From Streptomyces pactum (GTDB taxonomy: Bacteria; Actinomycetota; Actinomycetes; Streptomycetales; Streptomycetaceae), in assembly GCF_002005225.1 (NCBI RefSeq), contig NZ_CP019724.1, positions 1,240,001 through 1,304,000 of the forward strand: 64,000 nt of DNA, written 5' to 3'. Position 1 is the first letter of the stretch; each line of letters starts with the position of its first letter. Made by a program: the position numbers and the translations under genes. Below are positions 52,253 to 61,428 of the stretch, one piece after another. Under the pieces are notes generated by a model. The model searched no databases. It was not told the DNA's origin and saw nothing but the letters and a program-made list of their open reading frames with translations.

Positions 52253-52846
52253 ATGCCGATCACTCCTGCCACCGCGACGCACAGTTCGTCGAACGGCACC
52301 GCAGACGCGATCTTGCTGGAACTGGTCGACGAGGACGGCGTGACGATCGGCACCGCGGAGAAGCTCTCCGCGCACCAGCCGCCGGGGCGGCTGCACCGCG
52401 CCTTCTCCGTGTTCCTCTTCGACGAGCGGGGGCGGCTGCTGCTCCAGCAGCGGGCGCTGGGCAAGTACCACTCCCCCGGCGTGTGGTCGAACACGTGCTG
52501 CGGCCACCCCTACCCCGGTGAGGCGCCCTTCGCGGCGGCGGCCCGGCGGACGTACGAGGAGCTGGGCGTCTCCCCGTCGCTGCTCGCCGAGGCGGGCACG
52601 GTGCGCTACAACCACCCGGACCCGGCCTCCGGGCTGGTCGAGCAGGAGTACAACCACCTGTTCGTGGGCCTGGTGCAGGCGGCGCCGCGGCCCGACCCCG
52701 AGGAAGTGGCCGAGACGGCCTTCGTGTCCCCGGCCGAACTGACCGAGCGGCACGGCAAGGACACGTTCTCGGCGTGGTTCATGACGGTGCTGGACGCCGC
52801 CCGGCCCGCCGTCCGCGAGCTGACGGGCCCCTCCGCCGGCTGGTGA
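52253..52846 (+). CDS. idi: Isopentenyl-diphosphate isomerase, type 1
   Basis: A 197-residue NUDIX-fold isomerase that interconverts IPP and DMAPP. SVFLFDERGRLLLQQRALGK, YHSPGVWSNTCCGHPYPGE (catalytic Cys) and RRTYEELGV, plus EYNHLFVGLV with the metal/catalytic Glu, are diagnostic. ATG 52253 has GAAGG 6 nt upstream; ATG 52247 is two codons earlier. It lies on the opposite strand to the hopanoid operon but serves the same isoprenoid supply. Confidence 0.96.
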   Translation: MPITPATATHSSSNGTADAILLELVDEDGVTIGTAEKLSAHQPPGRLHRAFSVFLFDERGRLLLQQRALGKYHSPGVWSNTCCGHPYPGEAPFAAAARRTYEELGVSPSLLAEAGTVRYNHPDPASGLVEQEYNHLFVGLVQAAPRPDPEEVAETAFVSPAELTERHGKDTFSAWFMTVLDAARPAVRELTGPSAGW

Positions 52847-52874
52847 GCCCGCCCGCCGGCCGACGGGTCCGCCC

Positions 52875-53363
52875 CTACCGCATGGCGTGCTTGAGCGGCA
52901 GGGCGGCCCAGACCACTTTGCCGCCGCTCGCCGTGTGGGCGATGTCGCACGCCCCGCCCGCCTCCCGGGTGATCTCCCGCACCAGGAGCAGTCCGCGCCC
53001 GCCCGTCTGACCGTGGTCGGCCTCCAGGGCGGTCGGGCGGTAGGGGTGGCTGTCCTCCACGGACACCCGCACCCACTCGGGTCCGACGGCGACCTCCACG
53101 GCGAGCACCGGCGACAGCACCGCCGCGTGCCGGACCGCGTTCGTGACCAGCTCCGAGACGATCAGGAGCAGGCCCTCGGTCACGTCGTCGGACACCGGCA
53201 CGCCCTGGCGCACCAGCAGGTCCCGCACGGCGTGCCGCGCCTGCGGGACCGACGCGTCCACGGCGGGGGCGGTGAACCGCCAGACGCCTTCGTACGGCAG
53301 CGGCTGCGCGGGCCCGGTCTCGTCCATCGTCCGGTCGCCACCCTCGGGCTCGATTGTCACCAC
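52875..53363 (-). CDS. RsbW-like ATP-binding regulator
   Basis: A 162-residue HATPase_c protein. SELVTNAVRHA is the N box, and the G boxes are TALEADHGQTGGRGLLLVRE and KVVWAALPL. A single domain without sensor or phospho-His part is typical for Streptomyces anti-sigma-factor-like kinases or for other ATP-binding partners of anti-anti-sigma proteins. GTG 53363 or ATG 53327 may be the start; neither has a good ribosome-binding site. No sigma or antagonist gene lies nearby. Confidence 0.88.
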   Translation of the reverse strand: MVTIEPEGGDRTMDETGPAQPLPYEGVWRFTAPAVDASVPQARHAVRDLLVRQGVPVSDDVTEGLLLIVSELVTNAVRHAAVLSPVLAVEVAVGPEWVRVSVEDSHPYRPTALEADHGQTGGRGLLLVREITREAGGACDIAHTASGGKVVWAALPLKHAMR

Positions 53364-53531
53364 ACCCTGAGTGTTGGTAACGCGTCGCTCCGCTCCGGAG
53401 AACTGAACACAGTTCAGCAGGTATCGAGCGGTTCTGATCGTTGGCGTATGACACGGTCAGTTGTGGGACCGTTCCTGTCCCGCTCGCACCGCCCGCATGA
53501 ACCCAACGGGTCGGCGGATAACATCCGGCGC

Positions 53532-54299
53532 ATGGAGCCGCAGTTGCTGCACCGGGTCGCCGACTCGGTCGCCACCGTCGTCGTCCACCACCCGGCCAAG
53601 CGCAACGCCATGACGGCCCCGATGTGGCGGGCGCTGCCCGGGCTGCTCGACGCGCTGGCGGGCGATCCGGCGGTACGGGCGCTGGTGCTCACCGGCGAGG
53701 GCGCGACGTTCTGCGCCGGGGCGGACATCTCGACCCTGCGGGAGTCGGCGGAGGAGGTGCAGGGACTCGCCGTACGCGCCGAGGAGGCCCTCGCGGCCTT
53801 CCCCAAGCCGACGCTGGCGGCGATCCGCGGTCACTGCGTGGGCGGCGGGGTGCAGTTGGCGGCGGCCTGCGACCTGCGGTTCACCGAGGAGTCGGCGCTG
53901 TTCGGGGTGACCCCGGCCAAGCTGGGGGTCGTGTACCCGGCGTCCTCGACCCGGCGGCTGGTGGCGCTGACCGGACCGGCCACCGCGAAGTACCTGCTGT
54001 TCAGCGGGGAGTTGATCGACGCCGAACGGGCGCTGCGCACCGGCCTGGTCGACGAGGTGCTGCCGACGGGCGAACTCGGCAGGCGGGTCACGGAGTTCAC
54101 CCGGGTGCTGGCGTCCCGCTCGCGGCTGACGCAGGCCGCGGCGAAGGAGTTCGCGAACGGGCGCACGGACCGGGACGCGTACTGGAGCGCGCGGGCGCGC
54201 GGCAGCGGCGACACCGCGGAGGGGGTCGCCGCCTTCCTGGAACGCAGGGAGCCGCGTTTCGGGTGGAGCGCGCCGAGGAGCACGCCTACGTCAGGATGA
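53532..54299 (+). CDS. Enoyl-CoA hydratase/isomerase family protein
   Basis: A 255-residue crotonase-fold protein from ATG 53532 (MEPQLLHRVADSV). VVVHHPAKRNAMTAPMW, TGEGATFCAGADISTL (oxyanion loop) and GHCVGGGVQLAAACDLRFTE are standard. The second catalytic acid sits in VTPAKLGVVYPASSTRRL, where the usual Glu of hydratases is replaced by Lys-Leu-Gly-type residues, so activity as a hydratase is uncertain; isomerase or other chemistry is possible. The 3' end overlaps the DJ-1 gene (convergent, 14 nt). Confidence 0.9.
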   Translation: MEPQLLHRVADSVATVVVHHPAKRNAMTAPMWRALPGLLDALAGDPAVRALVLTGEGATFCAGADISTLRESAEEVQGLAVRAEEALAAFPKPTLAAIRGHCVGGGVQLAAACDLRFTEESALFGVTPAKLGVVYPASSTRRLVALTGPATAKYLLFSGELIDAERALRTGLVDEVLPTGELGRRVTEFTRVLASRSRLTQAAAKEFANGRTDRDAYWSARARGSGDTAEGVAAFLERREPRFGWSAPRSTPTSG

Positions 54300-54921
54300 A
54301 CCGGTTCCCGTCGTGGAACTCCTCGACGAGATGCGCGGGCGCCTTCTGCGGGGAACCGGCGTCGTAGGGCGGTTGCGGGTCGTACTCCAGCAGGAGCTGG
54401 ACCGCCTGGGCGTGCTCGTCGCCGGCGATCCGGCCGACCAGGGTGAGGCCCATGTCCAGGCCGGAGGAGACGCCGGCCGCGGTGACGTACTTGCCGTCGG
54501 TGACAACTCGCTCCCCGGTCGGCTCGGCGCCGAACCGCGTCAGGAGGTCCAGAGCCAGCCAGTGCGAGGTGGCGCGGCGGCCGGTCAGCAGTCCGGCGGC
54601 GGCGAGCAGCAGGGAGCCGGAGCAGACCGAGGTGGTCCAGGTGCTGACGGCGTCGGCGGCGCGCAGCCAGTCCAGCAACGTCTCGTTGTCCATCTGCGCG
54701 TGCTGGCCGGGGCCGCCCGGCACGACGACGACGTCCGGGCTCGGCACGTCCGCCAGGGTCCGGTCGGCGGTCAGCGACAGGCTCCCCGTCTCGTTGCGGA
54801 CGGGGCCGGTCCGTTCGGCGACGAAGACGGTCTCCGCGTCCGGGACGCGGCTCAGGATCTCGTACGGGCCCACCGCGTCGAGGGCGGTGAAGCGGTCGAA
54901 GAGAACGACGGCGATCTGCAC
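54286..54921 (-). CDS. DJ-1/PfpI family protein
   Basis: A 211-residue DJ-1/PfpI (glutamine-amidotransferase-like) protein. VVLFDRFTALDAVGPYEILS, VVPGGPGQHAQ and the nucleophile elbow TSVCSGSLLLAAAGLL (Cys) are clear. GTG 54921 has AAAGGA upstream. The upstream, same-strand GlxA regulator shares this domain. Members are often amidases, chaperones or isonitrile-hydratase-like; this one is closest to the last group by the DGxxxTAAGVSSGLD segment (inference). Confidence 0.92.
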   Translation of the reverse strand: MQIAVVLFDRFTALDAVGPYEILSRVPDAETVFVAERTGPVRNETGSLSLTADRTLADVPSPDVVVVPGGPGQHAQMDNETLLDWLRAADAVSTWTTSVCSGSLLLAAAGLLTGRRATSHWLALDLLTRFGAEPTGERVVTDGKYVTAAGVSSGLDMGLTLVGRIAGDEHAQAVQLLLEYDPQPPYDAGSPQKAPAHLVEEFHDGNRFILT

Positions 54922-54961
54922 GGGTGTCCTTTCGGGGTCGCTCGGCGGGCAACGCACGTCC

Positions 54962-55921
54962 TCAGTGGACGGGCGCGGGCCGGAAGCGGCGGCGGTACTC
55001 GGCCGGTGAGGTTCCGAGTGCCTTGACGAAGGCGCGGCGCATGGCCTCCGGCGTGCCGTAGCCACTGGCGCGGGAGACCTCCTCGACGCCGTCGCCGGTG
55101 TCCTCGAGGAGTCGGCGGGCGTGTTCCAGGCGGACCCGGTCGACGTACCGGCCGGGTGTCGTGCCGGTCTCCGCCCGGAAGGCACGGGCGAAGTGGCGCG
55201 GCGAGAGGCGGGCGCGGGCGGCGAGGGACTCGACGCCGAGATCGGCGCCGGGATGCTCGGTGATCCACCGCTGAAGCTCCCGCAGGGGCTCGCGCCGTGC
55301 GGTCTGGGCGGCGAGCTGGGCGCTGAACTGGGCCTGGTTGCCGGGCCGGCGCAGGAACACCACCAGGTGGCGGGCGATGCTCAGGGCGGCGTCCCGGTCC
55401 AGGTCCTCCTCCACCAGGGCGAGGGCGAGATCGATGCCGGAGGTGACACCGGCGGACGTGGCGACGTGGCCGTCGCGGATGTAGATCGGGTCGGGGTCGA
55501 CGTCCACGGCCGGGTGATGGCGGGCGAGCCTGCCGGAGTGGGCCCAGTGGGTGGTGGCGCGGCGGCCGTCCAGGAGTCCCGCCCCGGCCAGCAGGATCGC
55601 CCCGGTGCAGACGGAGACCAGGCGCCGGGCGCGCGGTCCGTGTGCACGCAGCCACTCGGTCAGGCGCGGGTCCGGGTTCCGGGTGCCCGGTCCGCCGGGG
55701 ACGATCAGGGTGTCCGGGTCCGGCACGGCGGTGAGGGCCCGGTCCGGTACGACGGTGAGACCGCTGGACGTGCGCACGGGGGCGCCGTCCAGCGAGGCGG
55801 TGCGGATGCGGTACGTCCCCGGTGTGTGCGTCTCGGCACCCGCGAAGACCTCCACGGGGCCGGTGACGTCGAGGCTCTGGACGTGGTCGAAGAGGACGAC
55901 GAGGACGGTTCGCTGCGCCAT
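54962..55921 (-). CDS. GlxA-family AraC-type transcriptional regulator
   Basis: A 319-residue regulator. Residues ~1-180 form a DJ-1-like domain (VVLFDHVQSLDVTGPVEVFA, IVPGGPGTRNPD, VSVCTGAILLAGAGLL) and ~210-319 an AraC DNA-binding domain (LAARARLSPRHFARAFRAET, GTTPGRYVDRVRLEHARRLL). ATG 55921 (MAQRTVLVV) is chosen; the upstream frame adds non-homologous residues. It probably controls the adjacent DJ-1 gene 40 nt downstream. The ligand is unknown. Confidence 0.93.
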   Translation of the reverse strand: MAQRTVLVVLFDHVQSLDVTGPVEVFAGAETHTPGTYRIRTASLDGAPVRTSSGLTVVPDRALTAVPDPDTLIVPGGPGTRNPDPRLTEWLRAHGPRARRLVSVCTGAILLAGAGLLDGRRATTHWAHSGRLARHHPAVDVDPDPIYIRDGHVATSAGVTSGIDLALALVEEDLDRDAALSIARHLVVFLRRPGNQAQFSAQLAAQTARREPLRELQRWITEHPGADLGVESLAARARLSPRHFARAFRAETGTTPGRYVDRVRLEHARRLLEDTGDGVEEVSRASGYGTPEAMRRAFVKALGTSPAEYRRRFRPAPVH

Positions 55922-56080
55922 GCCGTCGATTCTTCGCCCGGCCGCCGACGGCCGCAATGACGAGTTCCCCACCTTTCCTGCCATCGGCCCGCCGCGCGGC
56001 AGGTGCCCCTGGAAGAAGACGTCCGAACGGGATCACGGACACCCTGGAGGACGTACTGAGCGGTTGGTAACCTGCCTGGC

Positions 56081-56950
56081 ATGACCACTGCCGCCATCGA
56101 CGCCCGCGCCGGCCGCCGCTGCCACAACGCGCTCAACTCGCTGCACTCGACGCACTACTTCTCGCCCGACCTGGGCCGGGAACTGGGCGAGCTCGGGGTC
56201 ACCGACCCCCGGGCCGTCAACTTCGCGGTGCGCGCCGCCGCGCTGGGGCCGGTCGGCGCCGGCGCCGTGACGGCGACGTTCTACAACTACAAGCACGACC
56301 TGGTCGCCCGGCACGTGCCCGCGGTGTGGGAGACCGCCACTCCGGAGCAGGTCCTGGCGGCACGCGAGCGTGCCGTCGACGCGACGCTGCGCCGTCTGCT
56401 CGGCGCTCAGGCCCTGACGTCCGCGGAGATGACGGAGGCGGCCGGACTGGCGCTGCGTGCCGCCGAGGGCTGTTCCCGCAGCGCCCGCCCGCTGTACTCC
56501 GCCCACGCGGACCTGCCCGTGCCCAAGGCTCCGCACCTGGCGTTCTGGCACGCGGCGACCCTGCTGCGCGAGCACCGGGGCGACGGCCACCTCGCCGCGC
56601 TGGTGGCCGCGGACCTCGACGGCCTGGAGGCGCTGGTGACGCACACCGCGACCGGCAAGGGCATGGCACCCAAGTGGATCCTCACCACCCGTGGCTGGAG
56701 CCGGGAGGAGTGGGACGCGGCGACGGACAGGCTGCGCGGCCGCGGCCTGGTCGACGACGCCGGCGAGCTGACCGAGCGGGGCGTGGCACTGCGCGACGAG
56801 ATCGAACGGGAGACCGACCGGCTGGACGCGGCCCCCTACGCACACCTCGGGGCCGAGGGCGTGGCGCGTCTGACGGAGCTCGCGACGGCCTTCACGCGGA
56901 CGGCGCTGGGCGCCGGCGCCTTCCCGGCGGACCTGCTCGGCAAGCGCTGA
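56081..56950 (+). CDS. SCO6745-family protein, function unknown
   Basis: A 289-residue protein matching the actinobacterial SCO6745 family by recollection. The start MTTAAIDARAGRRCHNALNS, then HSTHYFSPDLGRELGELGV, GAVTATFYNYKHDLVARHVP, and the C-terminal TTRGWSREEWDAATDRLRG, all fit. The C-terminal third looks like a winged helix (LRGRGLVDDAGELTERGVAL), so a MarR/HTH-type DNA-binding or ligand-binding regulator is plausible. It stands alone, and the small LPFR protein follows 96 nt later. Confidence 0.85.
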   Translation: MTTAAIDARAGRRCHNALNSLHSTHYFSPDLGRELGELGVTDPRAVNFAVRAAALGPVGAGAVTATFYNYKHDLVARHVPAVWETATPEQVLAARERAVDATLRRLLGAQALTSAEMTEAAGLALRAAEGCSRSARPLYSAHADLPVPKAPHLAFWHAATLLREHRGDGHLAALVAADLDGLEALVTHTATGKGMAPKWILTTRGWSREEWDAATDRLRGRGLVDDAGELTERGVALRDEIERETDRLDAAPYAHLGAEGVARLTELATAFTRTALGAGAFPADLLGKR

Positions 56951-57046
56951 AAACAGGTTTCGCCCCGTCGGCGGGCATGTCCGGCCGATCGAGAGGTACC
57001 CGTAGGACTCCCGGCCGGAGGGGCCGGGAGAGGAAAGGGGCTTCTC

Positions 57047-57178
57047 GTGTTCCGTGCCATCGCAGACGTACTGCGCCAGATCGGTGGGGCCGTCGCCACC
57101 GTGGTGACGCTTCCCTTCCGGGCCCTGGCCCGGCTTTTCGGCGGGGCCTCGTCCTCCACCCGTGGCCGTCGGGTCTGA
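57047..57178 (+). CDS. LPFR-motif small protein
   Basis: A 43-residue protein from GTG 57047 (MFRAIADVLRQIGGAVATVV, then LPFRALARLFGG). AGGAAAGG precedes it. The TLPFRALARLF segment matches the small LPFR family known from actinobacteria; a short amphipathic helix is predicted by eye. Function unknown; membrane association is possible. It is too short for ordinary gene finders but has a clear ribosome-binding site. Confidence 0.8.
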   Translation: MFRAIADVLRQIGGAVATVVTLPFRALARLFGGASSSTRGRRV

Positions 57179-57293
57179 CACCCCGTCCGGTGCGGCGCGT
57201 TCCCGACCGGCCCGGAGGGCGCCCTGATCCCCGATTGTCGGCACCACCTGCCACAATTGCCGCGCAACCTCTGTGAGAAGGCGGTACGGGATC

Positions 57294-59663
57294 GTGACGA
57301 CACCCGGGTCCAACGCGTCCATCGACGTGAGGTCCATCGAGAGCAGGATCGCCGAGGAGCTCGGCGTACGGGAGCGGCAGGTGAAGGCCGCGGTGGAGCT
57401 GCTCGACGGCGGCTCGACCGTGCCCTTCATCGCCCGCTACCGCAAGGAAGCGACCGAGATGCTCGACGACGCGCAACTGCGCACGCTCGAGGAGCGGCTG
57501 CGTTATCTGCGGGAGCTGGAGGAGCGGCGTACGGCGATCCTCGACTCGGTGCGCGAGCAGGGCAAGCTCACCGAGGAGCTCGAGGCGCGCATCCGCACGG
57601 CGGAGACCAAGGCACGCCTGGAGGACGTCTACCTGCCGTACAAGCCCAAGCGGCGCACGAAGGCGCAGATCGCGCGCGAGGCGGGTCTGGAGCCGCTGGC
57701 CGAGGGTCTGCTCGGCGACCCGTCGGTGGACCCGCTCGCCGCGGCCTCCGCGTTCGTCGACGCCGGCAAGGGCGTGGCGGACGCCCAGGCCGCCCTGGAC
57801 GGAGCGCGGTCGATCCTCACGGAGAAGTTCTCGGAGGACGCCGACCTCATCGGCGAGCTGCGCGAGCGGATGTGGGTGCGCGGGCGGCTCACCGCCAAGG
57901 TCAAGGAGGGCAAGGAGGAGGCCGGCGCCAAGTTCGCGGACTACTTCGACTTCGCCGAGCCCTTCACCGAGCTGCCCTCGCACCGGATCCTCGCGATGCT
58001 GCGCGGTGAGAAGGAGGACGTGCTCGACCTCGCCCTGGAGCCCGAGGAGGCCACCGACGGCCCGTCCTCGTACGAGGGGATCGTCGCGAGCCGGTTCGGG
58101 ATCGCGGACCGCGGCCGGCCCGGCGACAAGTGGCTGACGGACACGGTCCGCTGGGCCTGGCGCACCCGCATCCTGGTGCACCTCGGCATCGACCTGCGCC
58201 TGCGGCTGCGCACGGCCGCCGAGGACGAGGCGGTGAACGTCTTCGCCGCCAACCTCCGCGACCTGCTGCTGGCCGCCCCGGCGGGCACCCGCGCGACGCT
58301 CGGCCTGGACCCGGGCTTCCGCACGGGCGTGAAGGTCGCCGTGGTCGACGCGACCGGCAAGGTCGTGGCCACGGACGTGATCCACCCGCACGTCCCCGCC
58401 AACCGGTGGGACGAGGCGATCGCCAAGCTGGCGCGGCTGGCCGAGCGGCACGCGGTCGAACTGATCGCCATCGGCAACGGCACGGCGTCCCGCGAGACCG
58501 ACAAGCTCGCCGGGGAACTGATCACCAAGCACCCGGAGTTGAAGCTCACGAAGGTGATGGTGTCCGAGGCCGGCGCCTCCGTGTACTCGGCCTCCGCCTT
58601 CGCCTCCCAGGAGCTGCCGGACATGGACGTCTCGCTGCGCGGCGCGGTGTCGATCGCCCGGCGGCTGCAGGACCCGCTCGCCGAACTGGTGAAGATCGAC
58701 CCGAAGTCGATCGGCGTCGGCCAGTACCAGCACGACCTGTCCGAGGTGAAACTGTCCCGCTCGCTGGACGCGGTGGTCGAGGACTGTGTGAACGGCGTGG
58801 GCGTGGACGTCAACACGGCGTCGGCGCCGCTGCTCGCCCGCGTGTCCGGGGTGACCTCCACACTCGCCGAGAACATCGTGGCGCACCGGGACGCGAACGG
58901 TCCGTTCACGTCCCGGACCGAGCTGAAGAAGGTGTCGCGGCTCGGCCCCAAGGCCTACGAGCAGTGCGCGGGCTTCCTGCGGATCCGGGGCGGCAGCGAC
59001 CCGCTGGACGCGTCCAGCGTGCACCCCGAGGCGTACCCGGTGGTGCGCCGGATGGTGAAGACCACCAGGCAGGAGGTGGCCGGCCTGATCGGCAACACGT
59101 CCGTGCTGCGGTCGCTCAAGCCGACGGAGTTCGTGGACGAGACGTTCGGTTTGCCGACGGTCACGGACATCCTCAGGGAGCTGGAGAAGCCCGGGCGCGA
59201 CCCGCGGCCCGCCTTCAAGACGGCCACCTTCGCGGAGGGCGTGGAGAAGATCTCCGACCTGTCGTCCGGGATGGTGCTGGAGGGCGTCGTGACCAATGTC
59301 GCGGCCTTCGGGGCGTTCGTGGACGTCGGTGTGCATCAGGACGGGCTGGTCCATGTGTCGGCCATGTCGAAGACCTTCGTGAAGGATCCGCGGGATGTGG
59401 TGAAGCCCGGGGACATCGTGAAGGTGAAGGTGATGGACGTCGACATCCCGCGGAAGCGGATCTCGTTGACGCTGCGGTTGGACGACGAGGCCGCCCCGCA
59501 GGGTGCGCAGACGGAGCAGAAGCGGGAGCGCGGGGGGAAGCCCCCCAGGCAGCGGCAGCAGCGGCAGGGCTCCGGGGGCGGTGGGAGGGGGCGCTCGTCG
59601 GCTGCCTCTCCCGCGTCCGACGGGGCGATGGCCGACGCGTTGCGTCGGGCCGGGTTGGCCTAG
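57294..59663 (+). CDS. tex: Tex-family RNA-binding transcriptional accessory protein
   Basis: A 789-residue Tex protein. [20 protein letters not shown] and [15 protein letters not shown] are the N-terminal signature. YqgF/RNase H-like domain (~340-470) has [20 protein letters not shown]; helix-hairpin-helix motifs follow; the S1 domain (~650-720) has [20 protein letters not shown]. The C-terminal ~70 residues are Arg/Gly/Gln-rich. It binds nucleic acid and assists transcription. GTG 57294 gives the family start MTTPGS; GTG 57273 is seven codons upstream. A 10-bp hairpin follows at 59667. Confidence 0.96.
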   Translation: MTTPGSNASIDVRSIESRIAEELGVRERQVKAAVELLDGGSTVPFIARYRKEATEMLDDAQLRTLEERLRYLRELEERRTAILDSVREQGKLTEELEARIRTAETKARLEDVYLPYKPKRRTKAQIAREAGLEPLAEGLLGDPSVDPLAAASAFVDAGKGVADAQAALDGARSILTEKFSEDADLIGELRERMWVRGRLTAKVKEGKEEAGAKFADYFDFAEPFTELPSHRILAMLRGEKEDVLDLALEPEEATDGPSSYEGIVASRFGIADRGRPGDKWLTDTVRWAWRTRILVHLGIDLRLRLRTAAEDEAVNVFAANLRDLLLAAPAGTRATLGLDPGFRTGVKVAVVDATGKVVATDVIHPHVPANRWDEAIAKLARLAERHAVELIAIGNGTASRETDKLAGELITKHPELKLTKVMVSEAGASVYSASAFASQELPDMDVSLRGAVSIARRLQDPLAELVKIDPKSIGVGQYQHDLSEVKLSRSLDAVVEDCVNGVGVDVNTASAPLLARVSGVTSTLAENIVAHRDANGPFTSRTELKKVSRLGPKAYEQCAGFLRIRGGSDPLDASSVHPEAYPVVRRMVKTTRQEVAGLIGNTSVLRSLKPTEFVDETFGLPTVTDILRELEKPGRDPRPAFKTATFAEGVEKISDLSSGMVLEGVVTNVAAFGAFVDVGVHQDGLVHVSAMSKTFVKDPRDVVKPGDIVKVKVMDVDIPRKRISLTLRLDDEAAPQGAQTEQKRERGGKPPRQRQQRQGSGGGGRGRSSAASPASDGAMADALRRAGLA

Positions 59664-59666
59664 GCG

Positions 59667-59709
59667 CTGCGGGGGGGGACCGGCGTGTGTCGGGTGCCTC
59701 CCCCCGCAG
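59667..59709 (+). terminator. Hairpin after tex
   Basis: CTGCGGGGGG (59667-59676) pairs with CCCCCCGCAG (59700-59709) around a 23-nt loop starting 4 nt after the tex stop. It is a G-rich stem without T tail. Confidence 0.55.
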
Positions 59710-59720
59710 GGCCCCAGCGC

Positions 59721-59746
59721 CCGCATGCCGCCCCGGCGGCATGCGG
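59721..59746 (-). terminator. Hairpin after the ABC-F gene
   Basis: A 12-bp stem (59721-59732 / 59735-59746, CCGCATGCCGCC) with a 2-nt loop directly follows the ABC-F stop codon on the minus strand and lies between convergent genes. Confidence 0.65.
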
Positions 59747-61393
59747 CTAGGCCGACGCCTCCGTCACTTTGCCGTCCGCCACCTCCAGGCGGCGGGTCAC
59801 CCGTACCGCGTCCAGCATGCGCCTGTCGTGGGTGATCAGCAGGAGTGTGCCCTGGTACGTGTCCAGGGCCGACTCCAGTTGTTCGATCGCCGGCAGGTCG
59901 AGGTGGTTGGTCGGCTCGTCCAGGATCAGGAGGTTGACGCCTCTGCCCTGGAGGAGGGCGAGGGCGGCCCTCGTGCGTTCGCCCGGGGAGAGGGTCGACG
60001 CCGGTCGCACGACGTGGTCCGCCTTGAGGGCGAACTTGGCCAGGAGGGTGCGGATCTCGGCCGGTTCCGTGTCTGCGGTGGCCGAGCGGAAGGCGTCCAG
60101 CAGGGACTCGGGGCCGTAGAACAGCTTGCGGGCCTGGTCGACCTCGCCGAGCAGGACGCCGGAGCCGAGCGCCGCCTGTCCGGCGTCGAGCGGGACGCGG
60201 CCCAGGAGGGCGGCGAGCAGCGTGGACTTGCCCGCGCCGTTCGCTCCCGTCACCGCCACCCGGTCCGCCCAGTCGATCTGGAGCGTGACGGGGCCGAGGA
60301 CGAAGTCGCCGCGCCGGACCTCGGCGTCGCGCAGGGTGGCGACCACGGCGCCCGAGCGCGGCGCCGAGGCGATCTCCATGCGCAGGTCCCACTCCTTGCG
60401 GGGTTCCTCGACGACCTCCAGGCGTTCGATCATGCGCTGGGTCTGGCGGGCCTTGGCGGCCTGCTTCTCGCTGGCCTCGCTGCGGAACTTGCGGCCGATC
60501 TTGTCGTTGTCGTTTCCCGCCTTGCGCCGGGCGTTCTTGACGCCCTTGTCCATCCAGGTGCGCTGCGTCTGCGCCCGGTCGTGGAGGGAGGCCCGCTTGT
60601 CGGCGTACTCCTCGTACTCGCCGCGGGCGTGCCGGCGGGCGACCTCGCGCTCCTCCAGATAGGCCTCGTAGCCGCCGCCGTAGAGGTTGACCTGTTGCTG
60701 GGCCAGGTCGAGTTCGAGGACCTTGGTGACGGTGCGGGTGAGGAACTCGCGGTCGTGGCTGACGACGACGGTGCCGGCGCGCAGACCGGTCACGAAGCGT
60801 TCGAGACGTTCCAGGCCGTCCAGGTCGAGGTCGTTGGTCGGCTCGTCGAGCAGGAAGACGTCGTAGCGGGACAGGAGGAGGGAGGCGAGTCCGGCGCGGG
60901 CGGCCTGGCCGCCCGACAGGGACGTCATCGGCTGCTCCAGGTCGACGGTCAGGCCCAGCGTGTCGGCGGTCTCCGCCGCGCGGTCGTCGAGGTCGGCACC
61001 GCCCAGGGCGAGCCAGCGCTCCAGGCTGGTCGCGTAGGCGTCGTCGGCGCCGGGAGCGCCGTCCACCAGGGCCTGGGTGGCCTCGTCCATGATGCGCTGG
61101 GCCTCGGTGACGCCGGTGCGGCGGGCCAGGAACGCCCGGACGGTCTCGCCCGGACGGCGCTCCGGCTCCTGCGGGAGGTGGCCGACGGTCGCGGTGGGCG
61201 GGGACAGGCGCAGCTCGCCCTGTTCCGGGGTGGTCAGCCCGGCGAGCATCCGCAGGAGAGTGGACTTGCCCGCGCCGTTGGCTCCGACGAGTCCGATCAC
61301 GTCGCCGGGCGCGACGACGAGGTCGAGCCCGGTGAACAGGGAGCGGTCTCCGTGGCCGGCGGCGAGGTTCTTGGCGACGAGGGTGGCAGTCAT
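59747..61393 (-). CDS. ABC-F family ATPase (ribosomal/antibiotic-resistance type)
   Basis: A 548-residue soluble ABC-F protein with two ATPase domains. Walker A is GANGAGKST in both (residues ~38 and ~380), with signatures MTSLSGGQAARAGLASL and STLSPGERTRAALAL, and Walker B DVFLLDEPTNDLDLDGL and LILDEPTNHLDLPAIEQL. The interdomain linker is charged (GNDNDKIGRKFRSEASEKQA), typical of antibiotic-resistance factors such as OleB/TlrC. It probably protects the ribosome from a macrolide-like drug or aids translation. ATG 61393. No transmembrane partner is adjacent. Confidence 0.95.
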   Translation of the reverse strand: MTATLVAKNLAAGHGDRSLFTGLDLVVAPGDVIGLVGANGAGKSTLLRMLAGLTTPEQGELRLSPPTATVGHLPQEPERRPGETVRAFLARRTGVTEAQRIMDEATQALVDGAPGADDAYATSLERWLALGGADLDDRAAETADTLGLTVDLEQPMTSLSGGQAARAGLASLLLSRYDVFLLDEPTNDLDLDGLERLERFVTGLRAGTVVVSHDREFLTRTVTKVLELDLAQQQVNLYGGGYEAYLEEREVARRHARGEYEEYADKRASLHDRAQTQRTWMDKGVKNARRKAGNDNDKIGRKFRSEASEKQAAKARQTQRMIERLEVVEEPRKEWDLRMEIASAPRSGAVVATLRDAEVRRGDFVLGPVTLQIDWADRVAVTGANGAGKSTLLAALLGRVPLDAGQAALGSGVLLGEVDQARKLFYGPESLLDAFRSATADTEPAEIRTLLAKFALKADHVVRPASTLSPGERTRAALALLQGRGVNLLILDEPTNHLDLPAIEQLESALDTYQGTLLLITHDRRMLDAVRVTRRLEVADGKVTEASA

Positions 61394-61428
61394 CAGACCG
61401 TCGATCCTAGCCGCGCTCCGGCGCCCGC

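Noticed and set aside
53532..54921. Functional link between the enoyl-CoA hydratase and the DJ-1 gene because of overlapping ends
   Set aside because: They are convergent genes with a 14-nt 3' overlap, so the overlap shows only compact packing.
56892..60392. 1166-codon open frame on the minus strand antisense to tex
   Set aside because: A mirror of tex codon bias; no motifs, no start context.
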